Source: Massilia sp. IC2-278 (GTDB lineage: Bacteria > Pseudomonadota > Gammaproteobacteria > Burkholderiales > Burkholderiaceae_D). Taken from it: DNA of 64,000 nucleotides. Numbering within the stretch: position 1 is the first letter of the stretch; each line of letters starts with the position of its first letter. The notes under the pieces were generated by a model that was given only the letters and a program-made list of their open reading frames with translations, searched no databases and was not told the DNA's origin. This document shows positions 26,720 through 35,832 of the stretch, piece after piece. The stretch spans positions 248,001-312,000 of the forward strand of contig NZ_JAJFES010000003.1 of assembly GCF_020708045.1 (NCBI RefSeq). The letters run 5' to 3'. A program made the position numbers and the translations under genes.

Positions 26720-26744
26720 AACCGGGGCATGCCCCGGTTTTTTC
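26720..26744 (+). terminator. Strong intrinsic terminator behind hmfT
   Basis: AACCGGGG (26720-26727) and CCCCGGTT (26732-26739) close a CATG loop, followed by TTTTT. The hairpin separates the hmfH-hmfT unit from the hmfABC unit. Confidence 0.9.
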
Positions 26745-26765
26745 GTTAACGCTTGCACGCCATTC

Positions 26766-26812
26766 ATCACTACAAATGATGGATAACTTCATTAAACATT
26801 ATTTGTCGTGAT
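26766..26812. promoter_or_regulatory. Candidate LysR operator: long inverted repeat before hmfA
   Basis: ATCACTACAAAT (26766-26777) and ATTTGTCGTGAT (26801-26812) are inverted copies with 11 of 12 bases paired and 23 bases between. The right arm covers the -35 element of the hmfA promoter. This is the arrangement expected for a LysR-type activator. AAACATTATT inside the spacer (26794-26803) also occurs upstream of hmfH at 23409-23418. Confidence 0.6.
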
Positions 26813-26831
26813 GCATAGTCATCCCTATACT
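26803..26831 (+). promoter_or_regulatory. Candidate sigma-70 promoter of the hmfABCD operon
   Basis: TTGTCG (26803-26808), a 17-base spacer, TATACT (26826-26831), 35 bases ahead of the hmfA start. The -35 is imperfect, as expected for an activator-dependent promoter, and lies in an arm of the inverted repeat. Confidence 0.55.
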
Positions 26832-26866
26832 GATTTCAACAAGAAAGCAGTAGGAGACAGCAACGC

Positions 26867-29800
26867 ATGGAAATGAAGCTCCCCCCTCGCCCCGGGCAGG
26901 AACAGCAGTCAGCCCAGCCCGGAACGCAGCCCTACACCGGCCGCCCGATGCAGCGCATCGAAGATGCATCGCTGCTCACCGGCCACGGCCAGTATGGCGA
27001 CGACGTCGGCGTCAAGCCAGGCACCCTGCAGGCCGTGGTGGTGCGTTCCCCGCATGCGCACGCCACCGTGAACAGAATCGACACCGCCCGCGCCGCAGCC
27101 GCACCGGGCGTGCGCGCCGTGCTCACCGGCGCCGATATCCGCGACTGGTCGAAACCTTTTGTCGTCGGCGTCAAGGCGCCGATGGAGATGTGGGCGCTGG
27201 CCGTGGACCGCGTGCGCTACGTCGGCGAGCCGGTGGCGGTGGTGGTGGCCGATACCCGCTACCTGGCCGAAGACGCGGCCGACATGGTGGTGGTCGACTA
27301 CACCCAGCTCGACCCGGTCACCAGCATCGACGACGCCATCCTGCCGGACGCTCCCATCCTGCACGAAGGCGTGGGCAGCAACGTGGTCAGCGACCGTCAT
27401 TTCCGCTACGGCGAACCGGAAGCCGCCTTCGAGAGCGCGCCGCATACGGTCGAACTCACGGTGCGCTACCCGCGTAATTCCTGCACCCCGATCGAAGGCG
27501 CGGTGGTGGTCGCCGACTGGCAGTCGGAAGAAGAAGGCTACGACGTCGCCTCGAACTTCATGGGCCCGTTCTCGCTGCATACCGTGATGGCGCTGGCGCT
27601 GCGCGTGCCGGGCCACAAGCTGCGCCACCGCACGTTCCGCGATTCCGGCGGCAGCTTCGGTGTCAAGCACGCGGTGTTCCAGTACGTGGTGCTGATGTGC
27701 CTTGCCTCGCGCAAGGCGGGCGCGCCCGTCAAATGGGTCGAAGACCGGCTCGAACACCTGGCCGGCCTGACCTCGGCCACCAACCGCCTGTCGACCATCC
27801 GCGCCGCCGTCGAAGCCGACGGCCGCATCACGGCACTGGAATACGACCAGTTCGACGATTGCGGCGGCTACCTGCGCGCGCCGGAACCGGCCACCTTCTA
27901 CCGCATGCACGGCTGCCTGACCGGCGCCTATGCGATCCCGAACCTCCTGGTGCGCAACCGCGTGGTGCTGACGAACAAGACCCCGGCCGGCCTCGTGCGC
28001 GGCTTCGGCGGCCCGCAGGTCTATTTTGCGCTGGAACGCCTGATGCAGCGCATCGCCGTGGAACTGCAGCTCGATCCGGTCGACCTGTACCGCCGCAATT
28101 TCATCCCGGCCAATGCCTTTCCGTATCACGCCGCGGCCGGCGCCCTGATCGACTCGGGCAACTACCAGGGCGCGCTGGAACTGGTGCAGGGCGAAGGCCG
28201 CCTGGCCGAACTGTATGCACGCCGGGATCGAGCCCGCGCCGAAGGCCGCCTGTACGGCATCGGCTTTGCCGCCATCGTCGAGCCCTCGATCTCGAACATG
28301 GGCTACATCACCACCGTGCTGCCGAAGGAAGCGCGTGCCAAGGCCGGCCCGAAGAACGGTGCCATCGCCTCGGCCAGCGTCGCCATCGATCCGCTCGGCG
28401 GCGTGAACGTGACCATCGCCTCGGCCCCGGCCGGCCAGGGCCACCGCACCGTCTGCGCCCAGGTGGTGGCCGACGTGTTCGGCATCGTGCCCGACGGCGT
28501 GGCCGTGAACGTGGAATTCGATACGCAAAAGGATGCCTGGTCTGTCGCCGCCGGCAACTACTCGAGCCGCTTCGCCGGCGCCGTGGCCGGCACCGTGCAC
28601 CTGGCGGCAGTCAAATTGCGCGACAAGCTGGCCGCCATCGCCGCCCCCCAGTTGGGCGCAGACGCGGCCGACATCGTGTTCGAAGGCGGCAAGGTATTCG
28701 CGAAGGCCGACCCGGCCAAGTCGCTGCCCTTCCTGCGCATGGCGGCCAGCCCGCACTGGGCGCCGGCCCTGCTGCCGGCAGGCGTCGAACCGGGCCTGCG
28801 CGAAACCGCCTTCTGGACCGCGCCCCAGCTCGGCGCCCCGGACGAACAGGACCGCGTGAACACCTCGGCCGCCTATGGCTTTGCCTTCGACGTCTGCGGC
28901 GTGGAAGTCGACCGCCACACGGGCCGCGTGCGCATCGACGACTACGTGACCACCCACGACGCCGGCAAGATCCTGAATCCTGCCCTGGCCGACGGCCAGA
29001 TCCGCGGCGCCTTTGCGCAGGGGCTGGGCGCGGCGCTGATGGAGGAATTCCGCTACGGCGAGGACGGCAGCTTCCAATCCGGCACTTTTGCCGACTACCT
29101 GGTGCCGACCACCTGCGAAGTACCCGAGCCACGCATCCTGCACATGGAAACGCCCTCGCCCTTCACGCCGCTGGGCGCCAAGGGCCTGGGCGAAGGCAAC
29201 AACATGAGCACCCCGGCATGCATCGGCAATGCCGTGGCCGACGCGCTGGGCGTGAAGGACATTCTGCTGCCGCTGACGCCGTCGAAGGTGATGGACCTGA
29301 TCGGCGGCGACGAACCGCCGCCCTCGCCGTCGGCCAAGGTGGCGCCGGCCGCGCCGGACTATGCGCCAATCGCCGCCGACTCGCCGGCCGGCGCCAACGC
29401 AGCGGACAGCGCGGCAGCCAAGCCGGCCAAGGGCGGCAAGTCGCTGGCCGCGCGCGGCGAGGTGAAACTCGATGCCTCGCCCGAAGCCGTGTTCCGCGTG
29501 CTGCTCGACCCGGTGGCGCTGGCCAAGGTCATCCCCGGCTGCAACGCGCTGGAGCCGGTCGGCGAGCACCGCTACCGCGCCGACGTCACGGTGGGCGTGG
29601 GCATGATCAAGGCGAGATACGCCGCCGAGGTGGCCCTGTCCGAACTCGATCCGCCGCGCAGCCTGCGCCTGGCCGGCACCGGCTTGTCGTCGGTCGGCAG
29701 CGCCAGCGGCAGCGGGCTGGTGACGCTGGAAGCTGCGGGCAGCGGCACCCTGCTGCGCTACGACTACGCCGCGCAGGTGTCGGGCAAGGTCGCGGCGGTG

Positions 29801-29968
29801 GGCAGCCGCATGCTCGAAGGCGCGGCCAAGATCGTGCTGAACCAGCTGTTCGAACAACTCGGGCGCGAAGCCGGCGGCCCCGCCGCACCGGAAGGCGCTG
29901 CACCCGCGCCGGCACGGAAGCCCAGCCTCTGGCAACGCCTGCTGGCCCTGTTTGGAGGTCAACGATGA
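26867..29968 (+). CDS. hmfA: Furoyl-CoA dehydrogenase large (molybdopterin) subunit with fused CoxG/SRPBCC domain
   Basis: 1033 residues. Residues about 20-815 are a xanthine-oxidase-family molybdenum subunit: N-terminal RIEDASLLTGHGQYGDDV, RDSGGSFGVKHAV, GLVRGFGGPQVYFALERLM, APAGQGHRT, and catalytic Glu776 in GAKGLGEGNN. After a Pro/Ala linker, residues about 860-1005 form a CoxG-type SRPBCC domain (EVKLDASPEAVFRVLLDP, VIPGCNALEPVG, SGLVTLEAAGSGTLLRYDY). HmfABC hydroxylates 2-furoyl-CoA at C5. CoxG is normally a separate membrane-associated protein in CO dehydrogenase clusters; here it is part of the large subunit. The stop overlaps the hmfB start (ATGA). Confidence 0.88.
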   Translation: MEMKLPPRPGQEQQSAQPGTQPYTGRPMQRIEDASLLTGHGQYGDDVGVKPGTLQAVVVRSPHAHATVNRIDTARAAAAPGVRAVLTGADIRDWSKPFVVGVKAPMEMWALAVDRVRYVGEPVAVVVADTRYLAEDAADMVVVDYTQLDPVTSIDDAILPDAPILHEGVGSNVVSDRHFRYGEPEAAFESAPHTVELTVRYPRNSCTPIEGAVVVADWQSEEEGYDVASNFMGPFSLHTVMALALRVPGHKLRHRTFRDSGGSFGVKHAVFQYVVLMCLASRKAGAPVKWVEDRLEHLAGLTSATNRLSTIRAAVEADGRITALEYDQFDDCGGYLRAPEPATFYRMHGCLTGAYAIPNLLVRNRVVLTNKTPAGLVRGFGGPQVYFALERLMQRIAVELQLDPVDLYRRNFIPANAFPYHAAAGALIDSGNYQGALELVQGEGRLAELYARRDRARAEGRLYGIGFAAIVEPSISNMGYITTVLPKEARAKAGPKNGAIASASVAIDPLGGVNVTIASAPAGQGHRTVCAQVVADVFGIVPDGVAVNVEFDTQKDAWSVAAGNYSSRFAGAVAGTVHLAAVKLRDKLAAIAAPQLGADAADIVFEGGKVFAKADPAKSLPFLRMAASPHWAPALLPAGVEPGLRETAFWTAPQLGAPDEQDRVNTSAAYGFAFDVCGVEVDRHTGRVRIDDYVTTHDAGKILNPALADGQIRGAFAQGLGAALMEEFRYGEDGSFQSGTFADYLVPTTCEVPEPRILHMETPSPFTPLGAKGLGEGNNMSTPACIGNAVADALGVKDILLPLTPSKVMDLIGGDEPPPSPSAKVAPAAPDYAPIAADSPAGANAADSAAAKPAKGGKSLAARGEVKLDASPEAVFRVLLDPVALAKVIPGCNALEPVGEHRYRADVTVGVGMIKARYAAEVALSELDPPRSLRLAGTGLSSVGSASGSGLVTLEAAGSGTLLRYDYAAQVSGKVAAVGSRMLEGAAKIVLNQLFEQLGREAGGPAAPEGAAPAPARKPSLWQRLLALFGGQR

Positions 29969-30783
29969 AACCACAAGCTTTCGATTACGCCCGTCCCGAC
30001 AGCGCCGAGGAAGCGGTGTCCCTGCTGGCCGAAGCTGGCGACGATGCGCGCATCCTGGCCGGCGGCCAGTCGCTGATGGCGGTGCTGAACCTGCGCCTCG
30101 CGCAACCCAGCGTCCTGATCGACATCTCGCGCGTGCCGGACCTGAACTATGTGCGCACGGACGGCAAGCACCTGGCGATCGGCGCCGCCGCCACGCAAGG
30201 CAGCGTCGAGTGGCGCCCTACCCTGAAACAGGAAGTGCCGCTGCTGGCCCAGGCCTTCCCCCACATCTCGCACTTCCAGATCCGCAACCGTGGCACCGTC
30301 TGCGGCTCGGTGGCCCATGCCGACCCGAGCGCCGAACTGCCGCTGGCCTTGCTGGCATTGGGAGGCGAAGTCGTGCTGCGCAGCCGCCGTGGAAAGCGCG
30401 TGGTGGCGGCCGCCGACTTCTTCCAGGGCATGCTGATGACGGCGCGCGCCCAGGACGAACTGGTGGAAGAAGTGCGCTACCCGCTGGCCCAAAGCGGCGT
30501 GCGCTATGCCTTCGACGAGTTCTCGGGCCGCCATGGCGACTTTGCTGTGTGCGCCGTCGCCGCAGTGGTGAAGCCGGACGGCATCCGCCTGGCCGTGGGC
30601 GGCGTCTCGGATCGCCCGATCGTGCGCGCCTGGCCACGCCTGGATGGCGCCGACCTCGATGCCGCCATCAACGACTTCGCCTGGGAGCTCGGCGCAAAAG
30701 ACGATCACCACGCCTCGGCCAAGTTCCGGCGTCAACTGGTGCGCCACCTGGGCCGCGCCGCAATCGACAAGGCAATCCCATGA
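29965..30783 (+). CDS. hmfB: Furoyl-CoA dehydrogenase FAD subunit
   Basis: 272 residues from the ATG that overlaps the hmfA stop. It belongs to the CoxM/FAD-binding subunit family of molybdenum hydroxylases: FDYARPDSAEEAVSLL start, ILAGGQSLMAVLNLRL as the first FAD motif, RNRGTVCGSVAHADPSAE as the second, and a small C-terminal CO-dehydrogenase flavoprotein domain. It passes electrons from the iron-sulfur subunit to an acceptor. Its own stop overlaps the hmfC start. Confidence 0.9.
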   Translation: MKPQAFDYARPDSAEEAVSLLAEAGDDARILAGGQSLMAVLNLRLAQPSVLIDISRVPDLNYVRTDGKHLAIGAAATQGSVEWRPTLKQEVPLLAQAFPHISHFQIRNRGTVCGSVAHADPSAELPLALLALGGEVVLRSRRGKRVVAAADFFQGMLMTARAQDELVEEVRYPLAQSGVRYAFDEFSGRHGDFAVCAVAAVVKPDGIRLAVGGVSDRPIVRAWPRLDGADLDAAINDFAWELGAKDDHHASAKFRRQLVRHLGRAAIDKAIP

Positions 30784-31358
30784 AGACTTACCGTAAAGAC
30801 GATGTCGTGCGCATCAAGCTGGTACTGAACGGCCAGCAGCGCAGCGGCACCTGCGAATCGCGCACCCTGCTGTCGGACTTCCTGCGCCACGAACTGGGCG
30901 CCACCGGCACCCACGTCGGCTGCGAGCATGGCGTCTGCGGCGCCTGCACAGTGAACATCGACGGCGTGGCCGGCCGCTCCTGCATGACGCTGGCCGTGCA
31001 GGCCGAAGGCTGCCAGGTCGATACCGTCGAGGGCTTGAACAAGGACATCGAGGGCCTGTCCGACTTGCAGCAAGCCTTCCGCCGCAACCACGCGCTGCAA
31101 TGTGGCTTCTGCACGGCCGGCATCCTGATGTCCTGCACCGACTACCTGCAACGCAATCCGGACCCGAGCGAGAGCGAAGTGCGCGAGATGCTGTCCGGCC
31201 ACCTGTGCCGCTGCACCGGCTACACCAACATCGTGAAGGCGGTCCTGGAGACCGCCGCCGAACGCCTCGGCCGGCCGCATGGCGCCGCGCTCGCACCCGA
31301 CACCGCCGGCCATGCCGCAACCGGCCCCGCCGAACAGGCGCGCCTGGTAAACGCCTGA
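30780..31358 (+). CDS. hmfC: Furoyl-CoA dehydrogenase [2Fe-2S] subunit
   Basis: 192 residues. A plant-type ferredoxin domain with CEHGVCGAC and a downstream Cys (GRSC) binds one [2Fe-2S] cluster. The helical C-terminal domain with CGFCTAGIL and HLCRCTGYTNI binds the second. The last 35 residues are an extra Ala-rich tail. The family is the small subunit of xanthine-dehydrogenase-type enzymes, which relays electrons from molybdenum to FAD. It overlaps hmfB by four bases and is followed after 42 bases by hmfD. Confidence 0.92.
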   Translation: MKTYRKDDVVRIKLVLNGQQRSGTCESRTLLSDFLRHELGATGTHVGCEHGVCGACTVNIDGVAGRSCMTLAVQAEGCQVDTVEGLNKDIEGLSDLQQAFRRNHALQCGFCTAGILMSCTDYLQRNPDPSESEVREMLSGHLCRCTGYTNIVKAVLETAAERLGRPHGAALAPDTAGHAATGPAEQARLVNA

Positions 31359-31400
31359 ACCACGGCGACAGACAAACGACAACAATAGGAGGAGAACATC

Positions 31401-32948
31401 GTGCTGGATCTTGGACGCACATTCCTGCAAAGCGTGGAACGCAGCCCGCATGCGCTGGCGGTGGTCGACGGCGCGCAGCGCCTGACGTATGCCCAGTGGT
31501 ACGAGCGCATCCAGTGCGCCGCCGCCGGCCTCACCAAGCTCGGACTGGGACGCGGCGACCACCTGCTAGTGGTGCTGCAGAACCGCATCGAGATGGCGAC
31601 CCTGCACTGGGCTTGCCAATTCCTGGGCGTGATCGCGACGCCTCTCAACTGGCGCGCCAAGCCCGAGGAAGTGGAATACTGCGCAGTCGACGCCGGCGCA
31701 CGCGCCGTGGCCTATGAACCGATCAGCGAGGAAGCCGTCAAGGGCAGTCCGGCTGCGATGGCACTGCCGCGCATCACGGTCGGCGCGGTGACCGACAGCG
31801 CTGCCACGACCTTCGCCGATTTGCTGGCGGATGCGCCGCAAACGCCGATCCTGCAAGGCAGGGCCGACGACATCTCGCTGATGCTCTACACCTCGGGCAC
31901 CACCGGCAAGCCGAAAGGCGTGCCGCGCCGCCACCGCGCCGAACGCGCCGCCGCCCTCGGCCACGTGGCCCAGAACCTGTACAAGCGCGGCGAACGCACC
32001 CTGGGCGTGATGCCGCTGTATCACACCATGGGCGTGCGCTCGCTGCTGGCCATGGCCCTGGTCGACGGCCTGTTCGTCTGCGTGCCGAAGTTCGACTGCG
32101 CCGCCGCCTTCCGCTCGATCGAACAGGACCGCATCACCTGCCTGTACCTGGTGCCGACGCTGTACCACGACATGCTGGCCTGGCGCGAAAAGCACGGTGC
32201 CGACATCTCCTCGGTGACCAAGCTTGGCTTCGCCGGCGCGCCGATGCAGGACGGTTTGCTCAAGCGCCTGACCGACACCTTCCACCCGGAGCTGTTCGTG
32301 AATCACTACGGCTCGTCCGAGGTCTACACCTTCACCATCGACCAGGACGCCACGCGCAAGGCCGGCAGCGCCGGACGCGCCGGCATCAACACCCGCATCC
32401 GCGTGGTGCCGCTCACCGCAAGTTCGCCGGAAGGAACGGTGGCAGTGGGCGAGGAAGGCCAGATCATCTGCGACCTGGAAGGCGACGAAGCCTTCGAGGC
32501 CTATTGGAACCGCGACGACGCGAACGCGAAGTCGATCCGTGGCGGCTGGTACTTCACCGGCGACACCGGCTACATCGACCAGGACGGCGACCTGTTCGTC
32601 ACCGGCCGCATGGACGACATGATCATCAGCGGCGGCGAAAACATCTCGCCGGTCGACATCGAATCGGTACTCTCGCTGCACCCTGCCGTGGACGAAGTGG
32701 CAGTGGCCGGCCTGCAGGACGAGCGCTGGGGCCAGAAGGTGGTTGCCTTTGTGAAGACGCGCGGCGACATCACGCCCGAAGCGCTGAACGAACACTGCCG
32801 CACCTCGGACCTGCTGAACTTCAAACGTCCACGCGAATACGTGTTCGTGCGCGAGATTCCGAAGTCGCCGGTCGGGAAGATCCTGCGCCGCAAGCTGGTG
32901 GCGGGCGAGTACGAGAGCCTGCCGGGCGCAGACAAGGGAATCGCATGA
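31401..32948 (+). CDS. hmfD: Acyl-CoA synthetase, 2-furoyl-CoA ligase
   Basis: 515 residues from a GTG start with AGGAGG ten bases upstream. An ANL-superfamily ligase: P-loop LYTSGTTGKPKGVP, NHYGSSEVYTF (A5), YFTGDTGYIDQDGDLFVTGR (A7/A8) and the C-terminal SPVGKILRRKL with the catalytic Lys. It activates a carboxylate with ATP to an acyl-AMP and then the CoA thioester. Between the molybdenum hydroxylase genes and the UbiD/UbiX pair, the substrate is most likely 2-furoate. Benzoate-type ligases are the alternative by fold. The stop overlaps the hmfF start. Confidence 0.87.
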   Translation: MLDLGRTFLQSVERSPHALAVVDGAQRLTYAQWYERIQCAAAGLTKLGLGRGDHLLVVLQNRIEMATLHWACQFLGVIATPLNWRAKPEEVEYCAVDAGARAVAYEPISEEAVKGSPAAMALPRITVGAVTDSAATTFADLLADAPQTPILQGRADDISLMLYTSGTTGKPKGVPRRHRAERAAALGHVAQNLYKRGERTLGVMPLYHTMGVRSLLAMALVDGLFVCVPKFDCAAAFRSIEQDRITCLYLVPTLYHDMLAWREKHGADISSVTKLGFAGAPMQDGLLKRLTDTFHPELFVNHYGSSEVYTFTIDQDATRKAGSAGRAGINTRIRVVPLTASSPEGTVAVGEEGQIICDLEGDEAFEAYWNRDDANAKSIRGGWYFTGDTGYIDQDGDLFVTGRMDDMIISGGENISPVDIESVLSLHPAVDEVAVAGLQDERWGQKVVAFVKTRGDITPEALNEHCRTSDLLNFKRPREYVFVREIPKSPVGKILRRKLVAGEYESLPGADKGIA

Positions 32949-34405
32949 TGAAGAAACTCGACATCCCGGCCAAGGCCCGCGACCTGCGCGAATGGCTGGC
33001 CCACCTGGAAAGCACCGGCCGCCTGGCCGTACTGCGCGAAGGCGTGCCGCTGAAGCACCGCCTTGCGGCCATCGCCAAGCGCCTCGACGGCAGCCAGGCC
33101 GCCTATTTCCCGCAACCCGACGGCCACCCGATTCCGGTCGTCTCCGGCTTCATCTCGCGCCGCTCCTGGATTGCCGAAGCGATGGGCGTGGAGCAGGCCG
33201 GCCTGCTGGCGGCCTTCCGCCATGCGGCGGACCATCCCCTGTCCTGGCGCGAAGTCGAAGCGGGTTCAGCGCCCTGCCAGCAGGTGGTGGTGAACAAGGA
33301 GATCGACCTGCACGCCCTGCTGCCCATTCCCACCCACAGCGAGCACGATAACGGCCCCTACATCACGGCCGGCTTGGTCATCGCGCGCAATCCGGTGACC
33401 GGCATCCAGAACGTGTCGATCAATCGCATCCAGGTGCACGGCAAGGACCGCATGGCGATCCTGATGCTGCCGCGCCACCTGCTGGCATTCTATAAAGCGG
33501 CCGAGGCCGAGAACCAGGCGCTCGACGTGGCGGTGGTGATCGGCGCTGATCCCTTGACCCTGCTGGCTTCGCAGGCGATCACCCCGATCGACCACGACGA
33601 ACTGGAAATCGCCGGCGCCCTGCACGGCGCGCCGCTACCGGTGGCGAAATGCCTGGGCAGCGAGGTGCGCGTGCCGGCCAACGCGGAGATCGTCATCGAG
33701 GGCAAGCTGCTGCCCAAGGTACGCGAACCGGAAGGCCCGTTCGGCGAATTCCCCAAGTATTACAGCGCGAAGGAGAACCGTGAAGTCATCGAGGTCACCG
33801 CCGTTACCCATCGCAGCAATCCGATCTACCACACCATCGTGCCGGCCGAAATGGAGCACCTGCTGCTCGGTTCCATCCCGCGCGAAGCGACCATGCTGGC
33901 CCACTTGCAGCGCAGCTTCCCCGGCGTGCTCGACGTGCATTTGTCGGTCGGCGGCGTCGGCCGGTATCACTTGTTCGTCAAGTTCCGCAAGCTGCGCGAA
34001 GGCGAGCCGCGCAACGTGATCCTCGGCGCTTTCGGTGCGCACTACGACATCAAGCAGGTGACCGTGGTCGACGACGACGTCGACGTGCACGATCCGCAGC
34101 AGGTGGAATGGGCCGTGGCCACGCGCTTTCAGGCCGACCGCGATTTGATCGTCATCAGCGGCGCGCAAGGCTCGGCGCTCGACCCCTCGACCACCGTCGG
34201 CCACGATTATGGGGAAGACGAAGTCGCGCCGCCCCACCTGCAGGGTATCAGCGCCAAGATGGGACTGGACGCCACCAAACCGGTGGCATTCCGCGGCCAC
34301 GTGTTTACCAAGGTGCGCATCCCGGGTGAGCTGCAGATCGACCTCGACCAGGAAATCGTGCGCGGCGCCACGGTGGACTGGCACGAAGCCAAGGTGCGTC
34401 CATGA
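32945..34405 (+). CDS. hmfF: UbiD-family decarboxylase, 2,5-furandicarboxylate decarboxylase
   Basis: 486 residues from the ATG overlapping the hmfD stop. UbiD features: NVSINRIQVHGKDRM for cofactor and metal binding, GPFGEFPKYYS, the acidic VPAEMEHLLLGS active-site segment, and VVDDDVDVHD near the end. Enzymes of this family use prenylated FMN and Mn2+ to remove a ring carboxylate. In the hmf pathway HmfF converts 2,5-furandicarboxylate to 2-furoate. The prenyl-FMN maker is encoded by the next gene, which overlaps by four bases. Confidence 0.9.
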   Translation: MMKKLDIPAKARDLREWLAHLESTGRLAVLREGVPLKHRLAAIAKRLDGSQAAYFPQPDGHPIPVVSGFISRRSWIAEAMGVEQAGLLAAFRHAADHPLSWREVEAGSAPCQQVVVNKEIDLHALLPIPTHSEHDNGPYITAGLVIARNPVTGIQNVSINRIQVHGKDRMAILMLPRHLLAFYKAAEAENQALDVAVVIGADPLTLLASQAITPIDHDELEIAGALHGAPLPVAKCLGSEVRVPANAEIVIEGKLLPKVREPEGPFGEFPKYYSAKENREVIEVTAVTHRSNPIYHTIVPAEMEHLLLGSIPREATMLAHLQRSFPGVLDVHLSVGGVGRYHLFVKFRKLREGEPRNVILGAFGAHYDIKQVTVVDDDVDVHDPQQVEWAVATRFQADRDLIVISGAQGSALDPSTTVGHDYGEDEVAPPHLQGISAKMGLDATKPVAFRGHVFTKVRIPGELQIDLDQEIVRGATVDWHEAKVRP

Positions 34406-35001
34406 ACAAGCCGCGCCTGGTTGTCGCCATCACCGGCGCCAGCGGCGCCATCTACGGCGTGCGCCTGCTGCAGGCGCTGCGCGAGTCCGGCGCCTGCGAA
34501 TCGCACCTGGTGATGTCCTCCTCGGGCGTGATGACGGCGCAGCAGGAACTCGACATGCGCAAGAGCGACATCGAGGCCCTCGCCGATGTGGTGCACAACG
34601 TGAAGGACATCGGCGCGACGATTGCCAGCGGCTCTTTCTGCAGCGCCGGCATGGTGGTGGCGCCCTGCTCGATGAAGACCCTGGCCAGCATCGCCCACGG
34701 CCTGGCCGACAACCTGGTGGCGCGTGCCGCCGACGTGATGCTCAAGGAACGCCGGCGCCTGGTGCTGGTGGCGCGCGAAACGCCGCTAAACCTGGCCCAC
34801 CTGCGCAACATGACGAGCGTGACCGAAATGGGCGGGATCATCTTCCCGCCGGTGCCTGCCTTTTATACCCGACCCGATTCGCTCGACGACATGGTCAACC
34901 ATACCGTCGGACGCCTGCTCGACCTGTTCGACCTTCCCCACGATGGCCTGGTGCGGCGTTGGGAAGGGATGAACCAGGCGGGCAACAGCGAACATCAATA
35001 A
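34402..35001 (+). CDS. hmfG: UbiX-family flavin prenyltransferase
   Basis: 199 residues. Conserved UbiX blocks: VVAITGASGAIYGVRLL at the N terminus, VMSSSGVMTAQQE, ASGSFCSAGMVVAPCSMKTLASIAHG and the C-terminal ETPLNLAHLRNM and FPPVPAFYTRP. It attaches a dimethylallyl group to FMN to give the prenyl-FMN cofactor required by the UbiD-type HmfF just upstream. A dedicated copy next to its client is usual in catabolic UbiD clusters. Confidence 0.93.
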   Translation: MNKPRLVVAITGASGAIYGVRLLQALRESGACESHLVMSSSGVMTAQQELDMRKSDIEALADVVHNVKDIGATIASGSFCSAGMVVAPCSMKTLASIAHGLADNLVARAADVMLKERRRLVLVARETPLNLAHLRNMTSVTEMGGIIFPPVPAFYTRPDSLDDMVNHTVGRLLDLFDLPHDGLVRRWEGMNQAGNSEHQ

Positions 35002-35017
35002 CACTCAGGAGAACAGC

Positions 35018-35824
35018 ATGACCCAACTGAACCACCCAGCCCAGACCCTGCTCGCAGACCTCGTCAACTTCCGCGTCGAGATCGACGCCGAGCGCCAGCG
35101 CGCCGACATCGTGCTCTCGAACGGCCAGTTCAACATCATCACGATGCCCCAGCGTGAGCAGCTGCGCCTGGTGTTCGAGGCGCTCGACGCCGACGAGCGC
35201 GTGCGCGTGATCGTGCTGCGCGCCGAGGGCCAGCACTTCTCCAGCGGCGGCGACATCCGCGGCTTCCTGGAAGCGAGCCCGGAACACGTGTCGAAGCTGG
35301 CCTGGAACATCGCGGCGCCGACTCGCTGCAGCAAGCCTGTCATCGCGGCGAACCGCGGTTTCTGCTTCGGCGTCGGCTTCGAGATTTCGCTGGCCTGCGA
35401 TTTCCGCATCGTCACCGACACCACCTTCTACGCGCTGCCGGAACAGAAGCTCGGCCAGATCCCGGGTTCGGGCGGCTCGGCGCGCCTGCAGAAGATGGTC
35501 GGCATCACGCGCACCAAGGACATCGTGATGCGCTCGCGCCGCATCCCCGGCCAGCAAGCCTACGACTGGGGCGTGGCCACTGAGATCGTGCCGGACGCCG
35601 AGCTGGAAGCGGCCACCGACCGCCTGGTCGACGAACTGCGCTTCTTCTCGCCGCTGGCCCAGCGCACGGCCAAGAAGCTGCTGAACGACACCGAGGATTC
35701 GCCGCTGTCGGTGGCGATCGAACTGGAAGGCCACTGCTACAGCCGCCTGCGTTCGTCGAACGACTTCCGCGAAGGCGTCGAGGCCTTCCACGCCAAGCGT
35801 CCGCCCGTCTTCAACGGCAGCTGA
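35018..35824 (+). CDS. hmfE: Enoyl-CoA hydratase family protein, 2-oxoglutaroyl-CoA hydrolase of the furan pathway
   Basis: 268 residues, good ribosome site (CAGGAG). Crotonase fold: the oxyanion-hole segments FSSGGDIRGF and ANRGFCFGVGFEISLACDF, then FYALPEQKLGQIPGSGGSARL. In the hmf pathway HmfE acts after ring hydroxylation: the opened ring gives 2-oxoglutaryl-CoA, which is hydrolysed to 2-oxoglutarate and CoA. Sequence alone would also permit a hydratase for cyclic dienoyl-CoA compounds; the complete surrounding set favours HmfE. Confidence 0.82.
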   Translation: MTQLNHPAQTLLADLVNFRVEIDAERQRADIVLSNGQFNIITMPQREQLRLVFEALDADERVRVIVLRAEGQHFSSGGDIRGFLEASPEHVSKLAWNIAAPTRCSKPVIAANRGFCFGVGFEISLACDFRIVTDTTFYALPEQKLGQIPGSGGSARLQKMVGITRTKDIVMRSRRIPGQQAYDWGVATEIVPDAELEAATDRLVDELRFFSPLAQRTAKKLLNDTEDSPLSVAIELEGHCYSRLRSSNDFREGVEAFHAKRPPVFNGS

Positions 35825-35832
35825 TCCACACC

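Noticed and set aside
26909..29974. 1021-residue open frame antisense to hmfA
   Set aside because: It mirrors the codon pattern of the GC-rich gene on the other strand, is rich in Arg/His/Ala/Gly, shows no known motif, and hmfA has all family signatures.
32945..35001. UbiD/UbiX pair as ubiquinone biosynthesis genes
   Set aside because: They overlap catabolic furan genes on both sides and UbiX has a dedicated client here, so a role in the catabolic route is more likely.
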